Part shown: positions 17,282 through 25,668 of the stretch, piece after piece | How positions within the stretch are numbered: position 1 is the first letter of the stretch | How the letters are laid out: the number at the start of each line of letters is the position of its first letter | Assembly (NCBI GenBank): GCA_016869215.1 | Contig: VGEP01000013.1 | Location: forward strand, 51,667 to 115,666 | Direction of reading: 5' to 3' | Source: Alphaproteobacteria bacterium | Lineage (GTDB): Bacteria; Pseudomonadota; Alphaproteobacteria; Rhizobiales; Xanthobacteraceae | Length of the DNA stretch: 64,000 nt | Position numbers and translations under genes: made by a program | Notes under the pieces: generated by a model | The model's input: the letters and a program-made list of their open reading frames with translations, nothing else | Databases searched by the model: none | Told to the model about the DNA's origin: nothing

Positions 17282-18313
17282 CTACCGCCCGAGTTCGCGC
17301 CGCACGACTGCTGCGCCCTCCACCATCGCGCGCATCTTTCCGAAGGCGACGTCGCGGGGCAGGTATTTCATGCCGCAGTCGGGTGCGACCACGATCCGTT
17401 CCGGCGGCACGTGGTCGAACGCCTTGCGGATTCGCGCGGCGACGATCTCCGGCGTCTCGACCGTCATGTCGGCAAGGCTGATGACGCCGAGGATGATGGT
17501 CTTCGACGGCAGATCGCGCAGCACGCGCAGGTCGAGATTGGGCTGCGCGGCCTCGATCGACACCTGATGCACCTTGGTGCCTTCAAGCTCAGGCAGGAAC
17601 GAATAGCCCGACGGTTTGTCGTGCACGACGGCGGCGTAGCCGAAGCACAGGTGGATCGCGATGGTGCCCGTGACGCCATCGAGCGCGCGCTCCAGCGTCT
17701 TCAGCCCATACTGCCGCGCCTTCTCCGGATGCTGCTGCATCCACGGCTCGTCAATCTGCACGATGTCGGCGCCGGCCGCGAATAGATCCTTGATCTCGGC
17801 GTTGACGGCGGCTGCGTAGTCGAGCGCCATCGCCGCCTCGTCCTTGTAGAAGTTGTCCTGCGCCTGCTTCGCCATCGTGAACGGACCGGGCACGGTCATC
17901 TTCGTGACGCGCTTTGTGTTGGCGCGCAGGAATTTCATGTCGCGCACCTCGACCGGCCGTCGCCGCGCGATCTTGCCGGCGATCCGCGGCACCGGGATCG
18001 GCTTGCCGGATCGGTTGAGGGTCGTGCCGTGGTTGACCAGATCGACGCCATCGAGCGCGGTCGCGAATCGGTTCGAATAGCTTTCGCGCCGCTGCTCGCC
18101 GTCGGTGACGATGTCGAGGCCGACACTTTCCTGGTCGCGGATCGCAAGCAGCGTCGCCTCGTCCTGCTTCGCCTCCAGTTCGTTCGGACCGGGCAGCCAC
18201 AGGTTCGCCACGACGCGCGGCACCTGCTTAGACAGGCGCTCGCGGTCGATCAGCCAGTCCGGTTGCGGGTAGGAACCGACCAGGGCGGTGGGAAGAAGCG
18301 GAAGGGCGCTCAT
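17282..18313 (-). CDS. MetE C-terminal-domain-like protein, copy A
   Basis: This 343-residue protein matches only the C-terminal catalytic barrel of cobalamin-independent methionine synthase; the N-terminal half of MetE is absent. It opens LPLLPTALVGSYPQPDW. Zinc-ligand elements are HLCFGY (His-x-Cys) and APDCGMKYLP (Cys), with VQIDEPWM as the homocysteine/catalytic region. Such stand-alone domains use methyl donors other than folate, or have other thiol-transfer roles. The start overlaps the stop of copy B by four bases (ATGA), so the pair is co-translated. The two copies are clearly paralogous along their whole length. Confidence 0.85.
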   Translation of the reverse strand: MSALPLLPTALVGSYPQPDWLIDRERLSKQVPRVVANLWLPGPNELEAKQDEATLLAIRDQESVGLDIVTDGEQRRESYSNRFATALDGVDLVNHGTTLNRSGKPIPVPRIAGKIARRRPVEVRDMKFLRANTKRVTKMTVPGPFTMAKQAQDNFYKDEAAMALDYAAAVNAEIKDLFAAGADIVQIDEPWMQQHPEKARQYGLKTLERALDGVTGTIAIHLCFGYAAVVHDKPSGYSFLPELEGTKVHQVSIEAAQPNLDLRVLRDLPSKTIILGVISLADMTVETPEIVAARIRKAFDHVPPERIVVAPDCGMKYLPRDVAFGKMRAMVEGAAVVRRELGR

Positions 18314-19347
18314 GCTGCACCGAGTTCCTTGCGCACGATCTTCGTGCCCTCGACCATCGCGCACATTTTTCCAAACGCCACATCGCGCGGCAGGTACTTC
18401 ATGCCGCAATCCGGTGCCACGACAATTCGCTCGGCCGGCACGTATTTCAGCGCGCGACGGATGCGCTCCGCCACCTTCTCCGGCGTCTCTACTTTCATGT
18501 CGGACAGATCGAGTACGCCGAGGATCACCGTCTTGCCCGGCAGCTTCTCCAGCACCGAGCAATCGAGCCCGGACTGCGCGGTCTCGATCGAAATCTGTTG
18601 GATTGGCGAGCCGGAGAACTCAGGGAGGAACGAATAGCCTTCCGGCCGCACGTGAATCACCGCGGCGTAGCCGAAGCAGATGTGAACCGCAGTCGTGCCC
18701 TTCACGCCGCCGAGCGCCGCATTGAACGCCTTGAGCCCGTATTGCCGCGCCTTCTCCGGCCGCGCCTGCATGTAGGGCTCGTCGATCTGCACGATGTCGG
18801 CGCCGGCCGCGAACAGGTCCTTGATCTCGGCGTTGACAGCGGCGGCGTAGTCGAGCGCCATCTCCTCCTCGTCCTTGTAGAAGTCGTTCTGCGCCTGCTG
18901 CGACATGGTGAAGGGGCCGGGCACCGTGATCTTGATCGTGCGGCTTGTATTCGCGCGCAGGAATTTCACGTCCTCTACCTCGACCGGGTGCTTGCGCCGC
19001 ACCTTACCGGCGACGCGCGGCACCGGATTTGGATGGCCGGAGCGGTCGAGCGCCGTGCCGGGATTGTCGATGTCGACGCCTTCGAGCGCGGTGGCGAAGC
19101 GGTTGGAATAGCTCTCGCGCCGCATCTCCCCGTCGGTGACGATGTCGAGGCCGGCGCGCTCCTGGTCGCGGATCGCAAGCAGCGTCGCGTCGTCCTGTGC
19201 CTGCGCGAGCCATTCCGGCGCCACACGCCAAAGCTCCTTGGCGCGCACCCGCGGCGGGAAGCGTCCGGCGAGGTTTTTGCGGTCGATCAGCCAGTCCGGC
19301 TGGGCATAGGAGCCCACGAGCGAGGTGGGCAGAAGCGGCAACGGCAT
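18310..19347 (-). CDS. MetE C-terminal-domain-like protein, copy B
   Basis: This 345-residue protein is the upstream member of a tandem pair. It shares TSLVGSYAQPDWL, VTDGEMRRESYSNRFATALEG, VPGPFTMSQQAQ and VQIDEPYM with copy A. The zinc-site elements HICFGYAA and VAPDCGMKYLP are also shared. The N-terminal MetE half is absent. I chose the ATG at 19347 with GGGAGA upstream; an ATG at 19374 is possible but less well placed. A 168-bp divergent region with a strong palindrome separates it from the TctC-type gene on the plus strand. Co-regulation with that carboxylate-binding protein is plausible. Confidence 0.85.
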   Translation of the reverse strand: MPLPLLPTSLVGSYAQPDWLIDRKNLAGRFPPRVRAKELWRVAPEWLAQAQDDATLLAIRDQERAGLDIVTDGEMRRESYSNRFATALEGVDIDNPGTALDRSGHPNPVPRVAGKVRRKHPVEVEDVKFLRANTSRTIKITVPGPFTMSQQAQNDFYKDEEEMALDYAAAVNAEIKDLFAAGADIVQIDEPYMQARPEKARQYGLKAFNAALGGVKGTTAVHICFGYAAVIHVRPEGYSFLPEFSGSPIQQISIETAQSGLDCSVLEKLPGKTVILGVLDLSDMKVETPEKVAERIRRALKYVPAERIVVAPDCGMKYLPRDVAFGKMCAMVEGTKIVRKELGAA

Positions 19348-19461
19348 GACGTCGTCTCCCGGCAGGACAATCATAATCCGCCGCCATCCGGGATGGAGCA
19401 AGCGCGCGATCGGAAAATTCCAGCCGGCGAAACGGCAGATGCGGCATTGCGCGCCGCTGCG

Positions 19462-19486
19462 TATACGCGCGCCGGACGCGCGTATA
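19462..19486. promoter_or_regulatory. Probable operator palindrome between divergent MetE-like and TctC genes
   Basis: Perfect 10-bp arms TATACGCGCG (19462-19471) and CGCGCGTATA (19477-19486) flank a 5-base spacer. The element ends 30 bases before the TctC ATG and about 115 bases before the MetE-like start. The size and symmetry suit a dimeric repressor such as a GntR- or TetR-type protein. No regulator gene adjoins it, so the binding protein is unknown. Confidence 0.5.
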
Positions 19487-19515
19487 GTCTCATGGGCAAA
19501 GGGAGGAAACGGACA

Positions 19516-20499
19516 ATGATTGCACGCCGCACGCTTCTCATTGCGCCGGTGCTGGCCGGGTTCCTGGCGCTTGGTGGACACGCCGCCGCGCAGAGCTTCC
19601 CGACCGGTCCCATTACATTTGTCGTCTCGTTCCCGCCCGGCGGCAGCATCGACGTGGTGATGCGCGCGATGGCGCCGAAGCTTCAGGAACGGCTCGGCAA
19701 GCCGGTCGTGATCGAAAACCGCGCCGGCGCCGGCGGCAACATCGCGGCCGCCGTCGTGGCAAAGGCCGCGCCCGACGGCCACATGCTGCTCGCGCCGGCA
19801 AGCTCGCTCGCCGCCAACCCCGCGCTGGTCAAGAACATGCCGTTCGACACGCTGAAGGACCTGCAGGCGGTGTCGCTTCTGTTTCGCACGCCGCTCGCGC
19901 TGGTGGTCAATCCCGGTGTGCCTGCAAAATCGGTCTCTGAGCTGATCGCGCTCGCCAAGCAGAAGCCCAGCGAAATCTCGTTCGGCCACAGCGGCGCGGG
20001 CGCGGCGATCTTCCTGGCCGCCGAGTTGTTCCAGACCATGACCGGCACCAAGATGAACGGCGTTGCCTATCGCGGCGCGCCGCCCGCGCTTAACGACGTG
20101 ATGGCGGGTCACGTCTCCGTCATGTTCGCCGATGCCGGCAGCGTCGTGGGCCACATCAACTCAGGCAAGGTCCGTGCGCTTGGAGTCAGCTCGACGACGC
20201 GCGTTCAGGCGCTTCCCAACGTGCCGACAATCGCCGAGGCCGGCGTGCCCGGTTTCGACGCGGTCGGCTGGACGCTGATCTGCGCGCCCTCGGGAACGCC
20301 GAAGTCCGTGATCGACCGGCTGAACAGGGACATCACCGAAGTCGCGCAATCGCCGGAGATGCGCGCGCTGATGGTCAAGCTCGGCACCATTCCGGTCGCC
20401 GAGAATGCCCCGCCGCCGGAACTGCAGAAGTTCCTGGCGTCGGAAATCGACCGCTGGGGCAGGCTGATCGAAAAAGCAGGATTGGCCAGGTCGCAGTAG
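19516..20499 (+). CDS. TctC/Bug-family periplasmic substrate-binding protein
   Basis: This 327-residue protein has a signal peptide (MIARRTLLIAPVLAGFLALG) cut near AAAQSFP. The mature part has VVSFPPGGSIDVVMRAMAPKL, VIENRAGAGGN, APDGHMLL, NGVAYRGAPPALNDVMAGHV and LPNVPTIAEAGVPGF. All are conserved in the Bug fold. It probably binds a carboxylate in the periplasm. GGGAGG sits ten bases before the ATG. No permease partner is adjacent; the next gene is a class II aldolase on the same strand, 46 bases on, so the bound compound may be its substrate or precursor. Confidence 0.9.
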   Translation: MIARRTLLIAPVLAGFLALGGHAAAQSFPTGPITFVVSFPPGGSIDVVMRAMAPKLQERLGKPVVIENRAGAGGNIAAAVVAKAAPDGHMLLAPASSLAANPALVKNMPFDTLKDLQAVSLLFRTPLALVVNPGVPAKSVSELIALAKQKPSEISFGHSGAGAAIFLAAELFQTMTGTKMNGVAYRGAPPALNDVMAGHVSVMFADAGSVVGHINSGKVRALGVSSTTRVQALPNVPTIAEAGVPGFDAVGWTLICAPSGTPKSVIDRLNRDITEVAQSPEMRALMVKLGTIPVAENAPPPELQKFLASEIDRWGRLIEKAGLARSQ

Positions 20500-20545
20500 C
20501 GCGAGGCCATTGCCGTCATTGCAAGTAAGGGAAGTGAACCGTTCC

Positions 20546-21241
20546 ATGAGCGACGAAGCGCTGTTGCGCGAGAAGGCCGCGACCCTGACGCGGATGCTGA
20601 ACTGGCAGGGCACGATCGGAATGTTCGGCCACGTATCGGTGCGCGTGCCAGGCACGGACAGATGCTTCATCAGTCCGGGCGCATCGACCGACAAGACCGT
20701 GGTGCGCGCGGAGCATATGTTCGTCTACAATATCGACGGCACCATCATCGAGCATCCGGGCGGCCTCATTCCGCTGGAATGGCGCATCCACACCCAGGTC
20801 CATCGCGACCGGCCGGACGCCATGTGCGTCGTGCATCTGCATGCGCCGCACGCCCGCGCGCTCGGCGTCGCCCGCAAGGAGCTGAAGCCGGTGTTCCTGC
20901 ACGGCTCGTTCCTGTGCACCGGCGTCCCGACCTGGGACAATCCGCGATTGGTCGTCAACGACGCCCAGGCCGCCGACCTGTCGAAGGCGCTCGGCGGCTC
21001 GCGCTGCTGCCAGATGCGGGGTCACGGCACGGTCGTGGTCGGAGCGAGTGCGGAGGAGGCGTTCTTCGCCTGCACATTCCTGGAGGAGAATGCGCAAATC
21101 CAGCTTCAGGCCGAGATCATGGGCGGTGCCATTCCGCTCAGCGACGAGGAAGCCCGCGATTGCGCCGAAGGCACGTTCAATCCGCGGCTGTTCCCGCTGC
21201 TGTGGAATTTCTACGAGCGCAAGGTGAAGCTGGCGGGCTAG
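20546..21241 (+). CDS. Class II aldolase/adducin-family protein
   Basis: This 231-residue cytosolic protein is of the usual length. The zinc-binding histidines appear in VVHLHAPHARAL (~96) and the third in RGHGTVVVG (~160). The FGHVSVRVP and FISPGAST elements near the N-terminus form the substrate phosphate or carboxylate site. Members cleave or decarboxylate hydroxy acids such as fuculose phosphate, tartronate or 4-hydroxy-2-oxo acids. The start was set at MSDEALLREKA; a start 36 bases upstream adds an unconserved tail. It probably shares a transcript with the TctC gene. Its stop overlaps the stop of the convergent FAD/Fe-S gene. Confidence 0.85.
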   Translation: MSDEALLREKAATLTRMLNWQGTIGMFGHVSVRVPGTDRCFISPGASTDKTVVRAEHMFVYNIDGTIIEHPGGLIPLEWRIHTQVHRDRPDAMCVVHLHAPHARALGVARKELKPVFLHGSFLCTGVPTWDNPRLVVNDAQAADLSKALGGSRCCQMRGHGTVVVGASAEEAFFACTFLEENAQIQLQAEIMGGAIPLSDEEARDCAEGTFNPRLFPLLWNFYERKVKLAG

Positions 21242-24168
21242 GCTTTGAGGCTCATCGCGAGCACGCGGGCGACGTGCAGAGCGTCGCGGCCCGTGCCGTC
21301 GTGAATCTGATGCCGGCACGACGTGCCATCGGCGACGATCAGCGTTTCTGGGCCGGCCTTGCGCACGGTGGGCAGCAGCGAAAGCTCGCCCATTGCGAGC
21401 GACACGTCGATGGTGTCGACGGCGTAGCCGAAGCTGCCGGCCATGCCGCAGCAGCTCGATTCGATGGGCTCGACTTTGAGATCGGGCACGAGCTTCAGCA
21501 CCTGCTCGACCGGGCTGAAAGCGTCGAACGCCTTCTGATGGCAATGGCCATGCACCAGCGCTCGGTCCGCGATCTTTTTCAGCCGCAGGTTCAGCCGCCC
21601 GGCCTTGGCTTCGCGCGCAAGGAATTCCTCGAAGGTCACGGCGAGTTTGGCGGCCTCAGCCGCACCCCTGCCCTTCACCATTGCCGGGATTTCATCGCGG
21701 AAGCTCAAGAGACAGCTCGGCTCCAGCCCGACGATGGGCACGCCGCGCGCGAGGAAGGGGGCCAGCGCCGCAAGCGTGCGCTCGGCCTCCAAGCGCGCCT
21801 CCTCGACCTGCCCGATCGACAGGAACGTGCGGCCGCAGCACAGCGGCCGCGACGAACCATCGGCGGGCTTCACCAGATGCACGCGATAACCACCGGCGTG
21901 CAGAACGGTGAGCGCGGCATCGAGATTCTCGCGCTCGAAATAGCGGTTGAAGGTGTCGGCGAAGAAAACAACTTCGCCGGCCATTCCCTCGCCCGCCTGT
22001 TCTGTGTCGCCAAACACGTTGTCACGCCACTTCGGCAGCGAGCGACGCGCGCTGAACCCTGCAATCGCTTCCGACAGCTTCGCCGCGCCCGGCAGGGCGT
22101 CGCGGAGGTTCATCAGCCACGGCAACTTCGCAGCGTATGGCGCGTAGCGCGGCAAGTAGCCCACCAGCCGGTCGTGCAGCGTGAGCCCTTGCTTTTCCGC
22201 GCGCGCCGCCAGCACCTCGATCTTCATCCGCGCCATGTCGACGCCGGTCGGGCACTCTCTGCGACAGCCCTTGCAGGAGACGCAAAGCTTGAGCGTCTCC
22301 ATCATTTCGTCGGATGTGAAGGCGTCAGAGCCAAGCTGGCCGGTGATCGCAAGCCTGAGCGTGTTAGCGCGCCCGCGCGTCGTATCGCGCTCGTCGCGGG
22401 TGACGCGATAGCTCGGACACATGACGCCGCCGGCGGAAGCCCGGCAGGCACCGTTGTTGTTGCACATCTCGACCGCGCCCTGGAATCCGCCGCCCGCGCC
22501 GGGCCAGGCCGACCAGTCGAGCCGCGTCGTCATGTCCTGCGCGGCGTAGCCCGGCGCGTAGCGGAAGTTCGTCCGGTCGTCGAACTTCGGCGCGCGCACG
22601 ATCTTGCCGGGGTTGAACAGGCCCTGGGGATCGAAGCGGTCTTTGACTTCCTCAAACGCGCGCGCGAGCCGCGAGCCGAACATCGGCTCGTTGAACTCCG
22701 AGCGCACCAGGCCGTCGCCGTGCTCGCCGGAATGCGAGCCCTTGTACTCACGCACGAAGGCGAAGGCCTCCTCGGCGATGGCGCGCATCGCCTTGACGTC
22801 CTTCTCCAGCCGCAGGTTCAGAATCGGCCGCACATGCAGGCAGCCGACCGAGGCGTGCGCATACCAGGTGCCGGCGGTGCCGTGCTTATGGAATACGCCG
22901 GTCAGTCGTGCTGTGTAATCCGCGAGATGTTCGAGCGGCACCGCGCAGTCCTCGACGAAGGACACCGGCTTACCCGCGTCTTTCATCGACATCATAATGT
23001 TGAGGCCGGCGGTGCGAAGCTCGGCGATCGCGGCCTGAAGTTTCGGATCGAGCACGTCGGCGACGCCGCCCCACTTCGCGCCGCTGTTACGCCAATCGAA
23101 GCCGAGGTCGCCCATGGTCTCGTGCAATCGCTTGAGCCTGCGCTCGTTCTCGTCCGGCTCCTCGGCGAATTCGACCAGCAGAAGCGCCGCGGGTTGCCCG
23201 CGCACGAAGGCTTCGAGCGTCGGACGAAACATCGCGATCTCGCGGGCGAGCGCGATCATGGTGGCATCGACCAACTCCACCGCGATGGGCGCGAGCTTCA
23301 CAAGATGCTGCGCCGCCGCCATCGCCTCGTGGAAGCTACCGAAGTGGCAGGCGCCGACCGCACGCTTGCCGAGCACCGGCGACAGCTTGATTTCGACCGC
23401 GGTCGAGAACGCCAGCGTGCCCTCGGAGCCGACGAGAATGTGCGCCAGGTTGACGTCGTTGCGTCCCGGCACCAGCGCGTCGATATTGTAGCCGCCGACC
23501 CGGCGCTGCACCGTCGGGAAGCGCGCGGCGATCTCGTCCGCTTCGCGCGCGCCGATGGCGAACAGGTCGCGCGCTAGCGGCCGTAGCGGCGAACTCGCGG
23601 GCAGGTCGGAAAGGTCCGGCGACACCGGCCCGAATCGCGCCTTGGCGCCGTCCGGCAGCAGCGCGTCGATGGCGATGACGTTTTCGCGCGTGTTGCCGTA
23701 GCGGAGCGATCGCCCTCCGCAGGAATTGTTCGCTGCCATGCCGCCGATGGTGGCGCGCGACGAGGTCGAGACATCGACCGGAAACCACAGCCCGTGCGGC
23801 CGCAGCGCGCGGTTGAGGTCGTCGAGCACGATGCCCGGCTCGACGCGGGCGCGGCGGCCCGCGACGTCGAGATCGAGGATGCGGTTGAGGTGCCTGGAGC
23901 AGTCGACGACCAGCGATTCGTTCACCGTCTGCCCGGCCTGCGAGGATCCGCCGCCGCGCGGCAGCACGGTGACGCCCTCCGCACGCGCCAGTGCGATGGC
24001 GCGCTCGGCCTCGTCCATGGTGCGCGGCGTCACCACACCGAGCGGCACGATCTGGTAGTGGGAGGCGTCGGTGGCGTAGCGCCCGCGGGTGAAGCGGTCG
24101 AAGCACACCTCACCCGTCACCTCGGCCTTGAGGCGGCGTTCCAGTCCGGGCAGCAGGCGTTCGGCCAC
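21238..24168 (-). CDS. Fused FAD-linked oxidase and Fe-S (CCG-domain) dehydrogenase, GlcD-GlcF / Dld type
   Basis: This 976-residue protein oxidises a 2-hydroxy acid such as lactate or glycolate. The FAD-binding PCMH domain (~40-270) shows PRGGGSSQAGQT and TIGGMAANNSCGGRS. The FAD-oxidase C-terminal domain (~270-550) follows. Fe-S cysteines are in CVSCKGCRRECPTG (~630), with an earlier MCNNNGACR. Two CCG-type cysteine-rich repeats (~750-950) end in ESSCCGMAGSFGY. The start is GTG at 24168 with GGGAGA upstream; upstream extension is non-coding. It diverges from an aminotransferase that produces or consumes glyoxylate or hydroxypyruvate, so a glycolate or hydroxy-acid link is plausible. Confidence 0.9.
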   Translation of the reverse strand: MAERLLPGLERRLKAEVTGEVCFDRFTRGRYATDASHYQIVPLGVVTPRTMDEAERAIALARAEGVTVLPRGGGSSQAGQTVNESLVVDCSRHLNRILDLDVAGRRARVEPGIVLDDLNRALRPHGLWFPVDVSTSSRATIGGMAANNSCGGRSLRYGNTRENVIAIDALLPDGAKARFGPVSPDLSDLPASSPLRPLARDLFAIGAREADEIAARFPTVQRRVGGYNIDALVPGRNDVNLAHILVGSEGTLAFSTAVEIKLSPVLGKRAVGACHFGSFHEAMAAAQHLVKLAPIAVELVDATMIALAREIAMFRPTLEAFVRGQPAALLLVEFAEEPDENERRLKRLHETMGDLGFDWRNSGAKWGGVADVLDPKLQAAIAELRTAGLNIMMSMKDAGKPVSFVEDCAVPLEHLADYTARLTGVFHKHGTAGTWYAHASVGCLHVRPILNLRLEKDVKAMRAIAEEAFAFVREYKGSHSGEHGDGLVRSEFNEPMFGSRLARAFEEVKDRFDPQGLFNPGKIVRAPKFDDRTNFRYAPGYAAQDMTTRLDWSAWPGAGGGFQGAVEMCNNNGACRASAGGVMCPSYRVTRDERDTTRGRANTLRLAITGQLGSDAFTSDEMMETLKLCVSCKGCRRECPTGVDMARMKIEVLAARAEKQGLTLHDRLVGYLPRYAPYAAKLPWLMNLRDALPGAAKLSEAIAGFSARRSLPKWRDNVFGDTEQAGEGMAGEVVFFADTFNRYFERENLDAALTVLHAGGYRVHLVKPADGSSRPLCCGRTFLSIGQVEEARLEAERTLAALAPFLARGVPIVGLEPSCLLSFRDEIPAMVKGRGAAEAAKLAVTFEEFLAREAKAGRLNLRLKKIADRALVHGHCHQKAFDAFSPVEQVLKLVPDLKVEPIESSCCGMAGSFGYAVDTIDVSLAMGELSLLPTVRKAGPETLIVADGTSCRHQIHDGTGRDALHVARVLAMSLKA

Positions 24169-24333
24169 GAGGGTCTCCCGAGGGCCGGCGTTTGCCGGCC
24201 GCCGGATGTTATAGGCGCAGCTCGGCATCGTTCGGTAGCTTCTATCGCCCCATACCGATTGGGGGCTTGACCGCGCCGCAGCATCCGGTGTTTGTCCCGG
24301 CCGGAATCCACCCGCAGCCGGAGAGCTTCGCCG

Positions 24334-25542
24334 ATGGCCCAGAATTCCGCGCGCCCCGTGGGGCGTCATTTCCTGCAGATTCCGGGGCCGACCCCGCTGC
24401 CCGACCGCGTCCTGCGGGCGATGGACACGCCCATCATCGACCACCGCGGTCCGGAGTTCGCCAAGCTCGGCAAGAAATGCCTCGACGGCATCAAGACCAT
24501 CTTCAAGACCACCAACCCGGTGATCATCTACACCGCGACCGGCACCGGCGCCTGGGAAGCCGCGCTGGTCAACACGCTGAACGCCGGCGACCGTGTGCTG
24601 ATGGTCGAGACCGGCCAGTTCGCGACCCTGTGGAAGCGGATGGCCGAGAGCATCGGACTGAAGCCTGAGTTCATCAAGACCGACTGGCGGATCGGCGCGG
24701 ACCCGGCCGCGATCGAGGACCACCTGCGCAAGGACACCAGGAAAGAGATCAAGGCGGTCTGCGTCCTGCACAACGAGACCTCGACCGGCTGCCTGTCCCC
24801 GATCGCCGACATCCGCAAGGCGATCGACGCCGCCGGCCATCCGGCGCTACTGCTCGTCGACACAATCTCATCGCTCGCCTCGACCGACTACCGGCACGAC
24901 GAATGGGGCGTGGACGTCACCGTCGGCGGCGCGCAGAAGGGCCTGATGCTGCCGCCCGGCATGTCGTTCAACGCGGTCTCGGACAAGGCGCTGGCGGCAT
25001 CGAAGACCTCGAAGCTTCCGAAGTCGTTCTGGTCCTGGGACGATATGCTCAACATGAACAAGCAGGGCTTTTTCCCCTACACGCCTGCGACCCAGATGCT
25101 GCACGGCCTCGTCGCGGGCGTCGACATGCTGCACGAGGAGGGCCTCGACAACGTGTTCGCCCGCCACGACCGTCTCGCGGAGGCGACGCGGCGCGCGGTG
25201 CGGGCCTGGGGCCTCGAGATCATGTGCAAGGACCCGAAGTACTACTCGCCGACCATCACCGCGGTGATGCTGCCGGAGGGCCACAACGCCGACGCGTTCC
25301 GCGCGCTGGCGCTGGACACTTTCAACATCGCCTACGGCGCAAGCTTCGGCGCCTACAGCGGCAAGTACTTCCGCATCGGCCACCTCGGCGACATCAACGA
25401 CGGCACGCTGATCGGCGCGCTGGGCATTACCGAGATGGCGCTGGCGCTGGCCGGCATCCCGCACAAGAAGGGCGGTGTGCAGGCGGCGATGGACTACATC
25501 GTGTCGGCACACGCCGGGCCGAAGCGCGCCGCGGCCGAATAG
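24334..25542 (+). CDS. Serine/alanine-glyoxylate-type aminotransferase (class V)
   Basis: This 402-residue PLP enzyme has the class V fold. Early marks are GRHFLQIPGPTPLPDRVL and DHRGPEFAKL. The PLP-binding lysine is in VGGAQKGLMLPPG (~205). YTPATQMLHGLVAGVDML and FRIGHLGDINDGTL are strongly conserved in the SgaA-like group. It would transfer an amino group from serine or alanine to glyoxylate. GGAG lies before the ATG at 24334. It is followed by a clear intrinsic terminator at 25569-25604. The divergent neighbour is a hydroxy-acid dehydrogenase, which fits C2 metabolism. Confidence 0.9.
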   Translation: MAQNSARPVGRHFLQIPGPTPLPDRVLRAMDTPIIDHRGPEFAKLGKKCLDGIKTIFKTTNPVIIYTATGTGAWEAALVNTLNAGDRVLMVETGQFATLWKRMAESIGLKPEFIKTDWRIGADPAAIEDHLRKDTRKEIKAVCVLHNETSTGCLSPIADIRKAIDAAGHPALLLVDTISSLASTDYRHDEWGVDVTVGGAQKGLMLPPGMSFNAVSDKALAASKTSKLPKSFWSWDDMLNMNKQGFFPYTPATQMLHGLVAGVDMLHEEGLDNVFARHDRLAEATRRAVRAWGLEIMCKDPKYYSPTITAVMLPEGHNADAFRALALDTFNIAYGASFGAYSGKYFRIGHLGDINDGTLIGALGITEMALALAGIPHKKGGVQAAMDYIVSAHAGPKRAAAE

Positions 25543-25568
25543 CAACCTCCGCGCGTCCAAACGTCACG

Positions 25569-25604
25569 AAGGCCGGCCTTGTGCCGGCCTTTCGCGTCTG
25601 TTTT
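25569..25604 (+). terminator. Intrinsic terminator after the aminotransferase gene
   Basis: Perfect 9-bp arms AAGGCCGGC (25569-25577) and GCCGGCCTT (25583-25591) enclose a five-base loop, followed by TCGCGTCTGTTTT. It lies 27 bases after the aminotransferase stop and 65 bases before the next TctC gene. Confidence 0.8.
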
Positions 25605-25668
25605 GCTGGTCGCTGACTGGCAACATTGGATGCCCGGAAACGGCCGGGGCGCGACTGGAGGAACTTCG

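Noticed and set aside
20662..23577. 971-codon plus-strand open frame opposite the FAD/Fe-S dehydrogenase
   Set aside because: Its product is a His/Arg/Ala-rich string without domains. It is the antisense image of a real gene in high-GC DNA.
24183..24200. Hairpin GGCCGGC-GTTT-GCCGGCC in the divergent region before the aminotransferase
   Set aside because: No T-tract and no gene ends there; short GC palindromes are expected by chance at this GC content.
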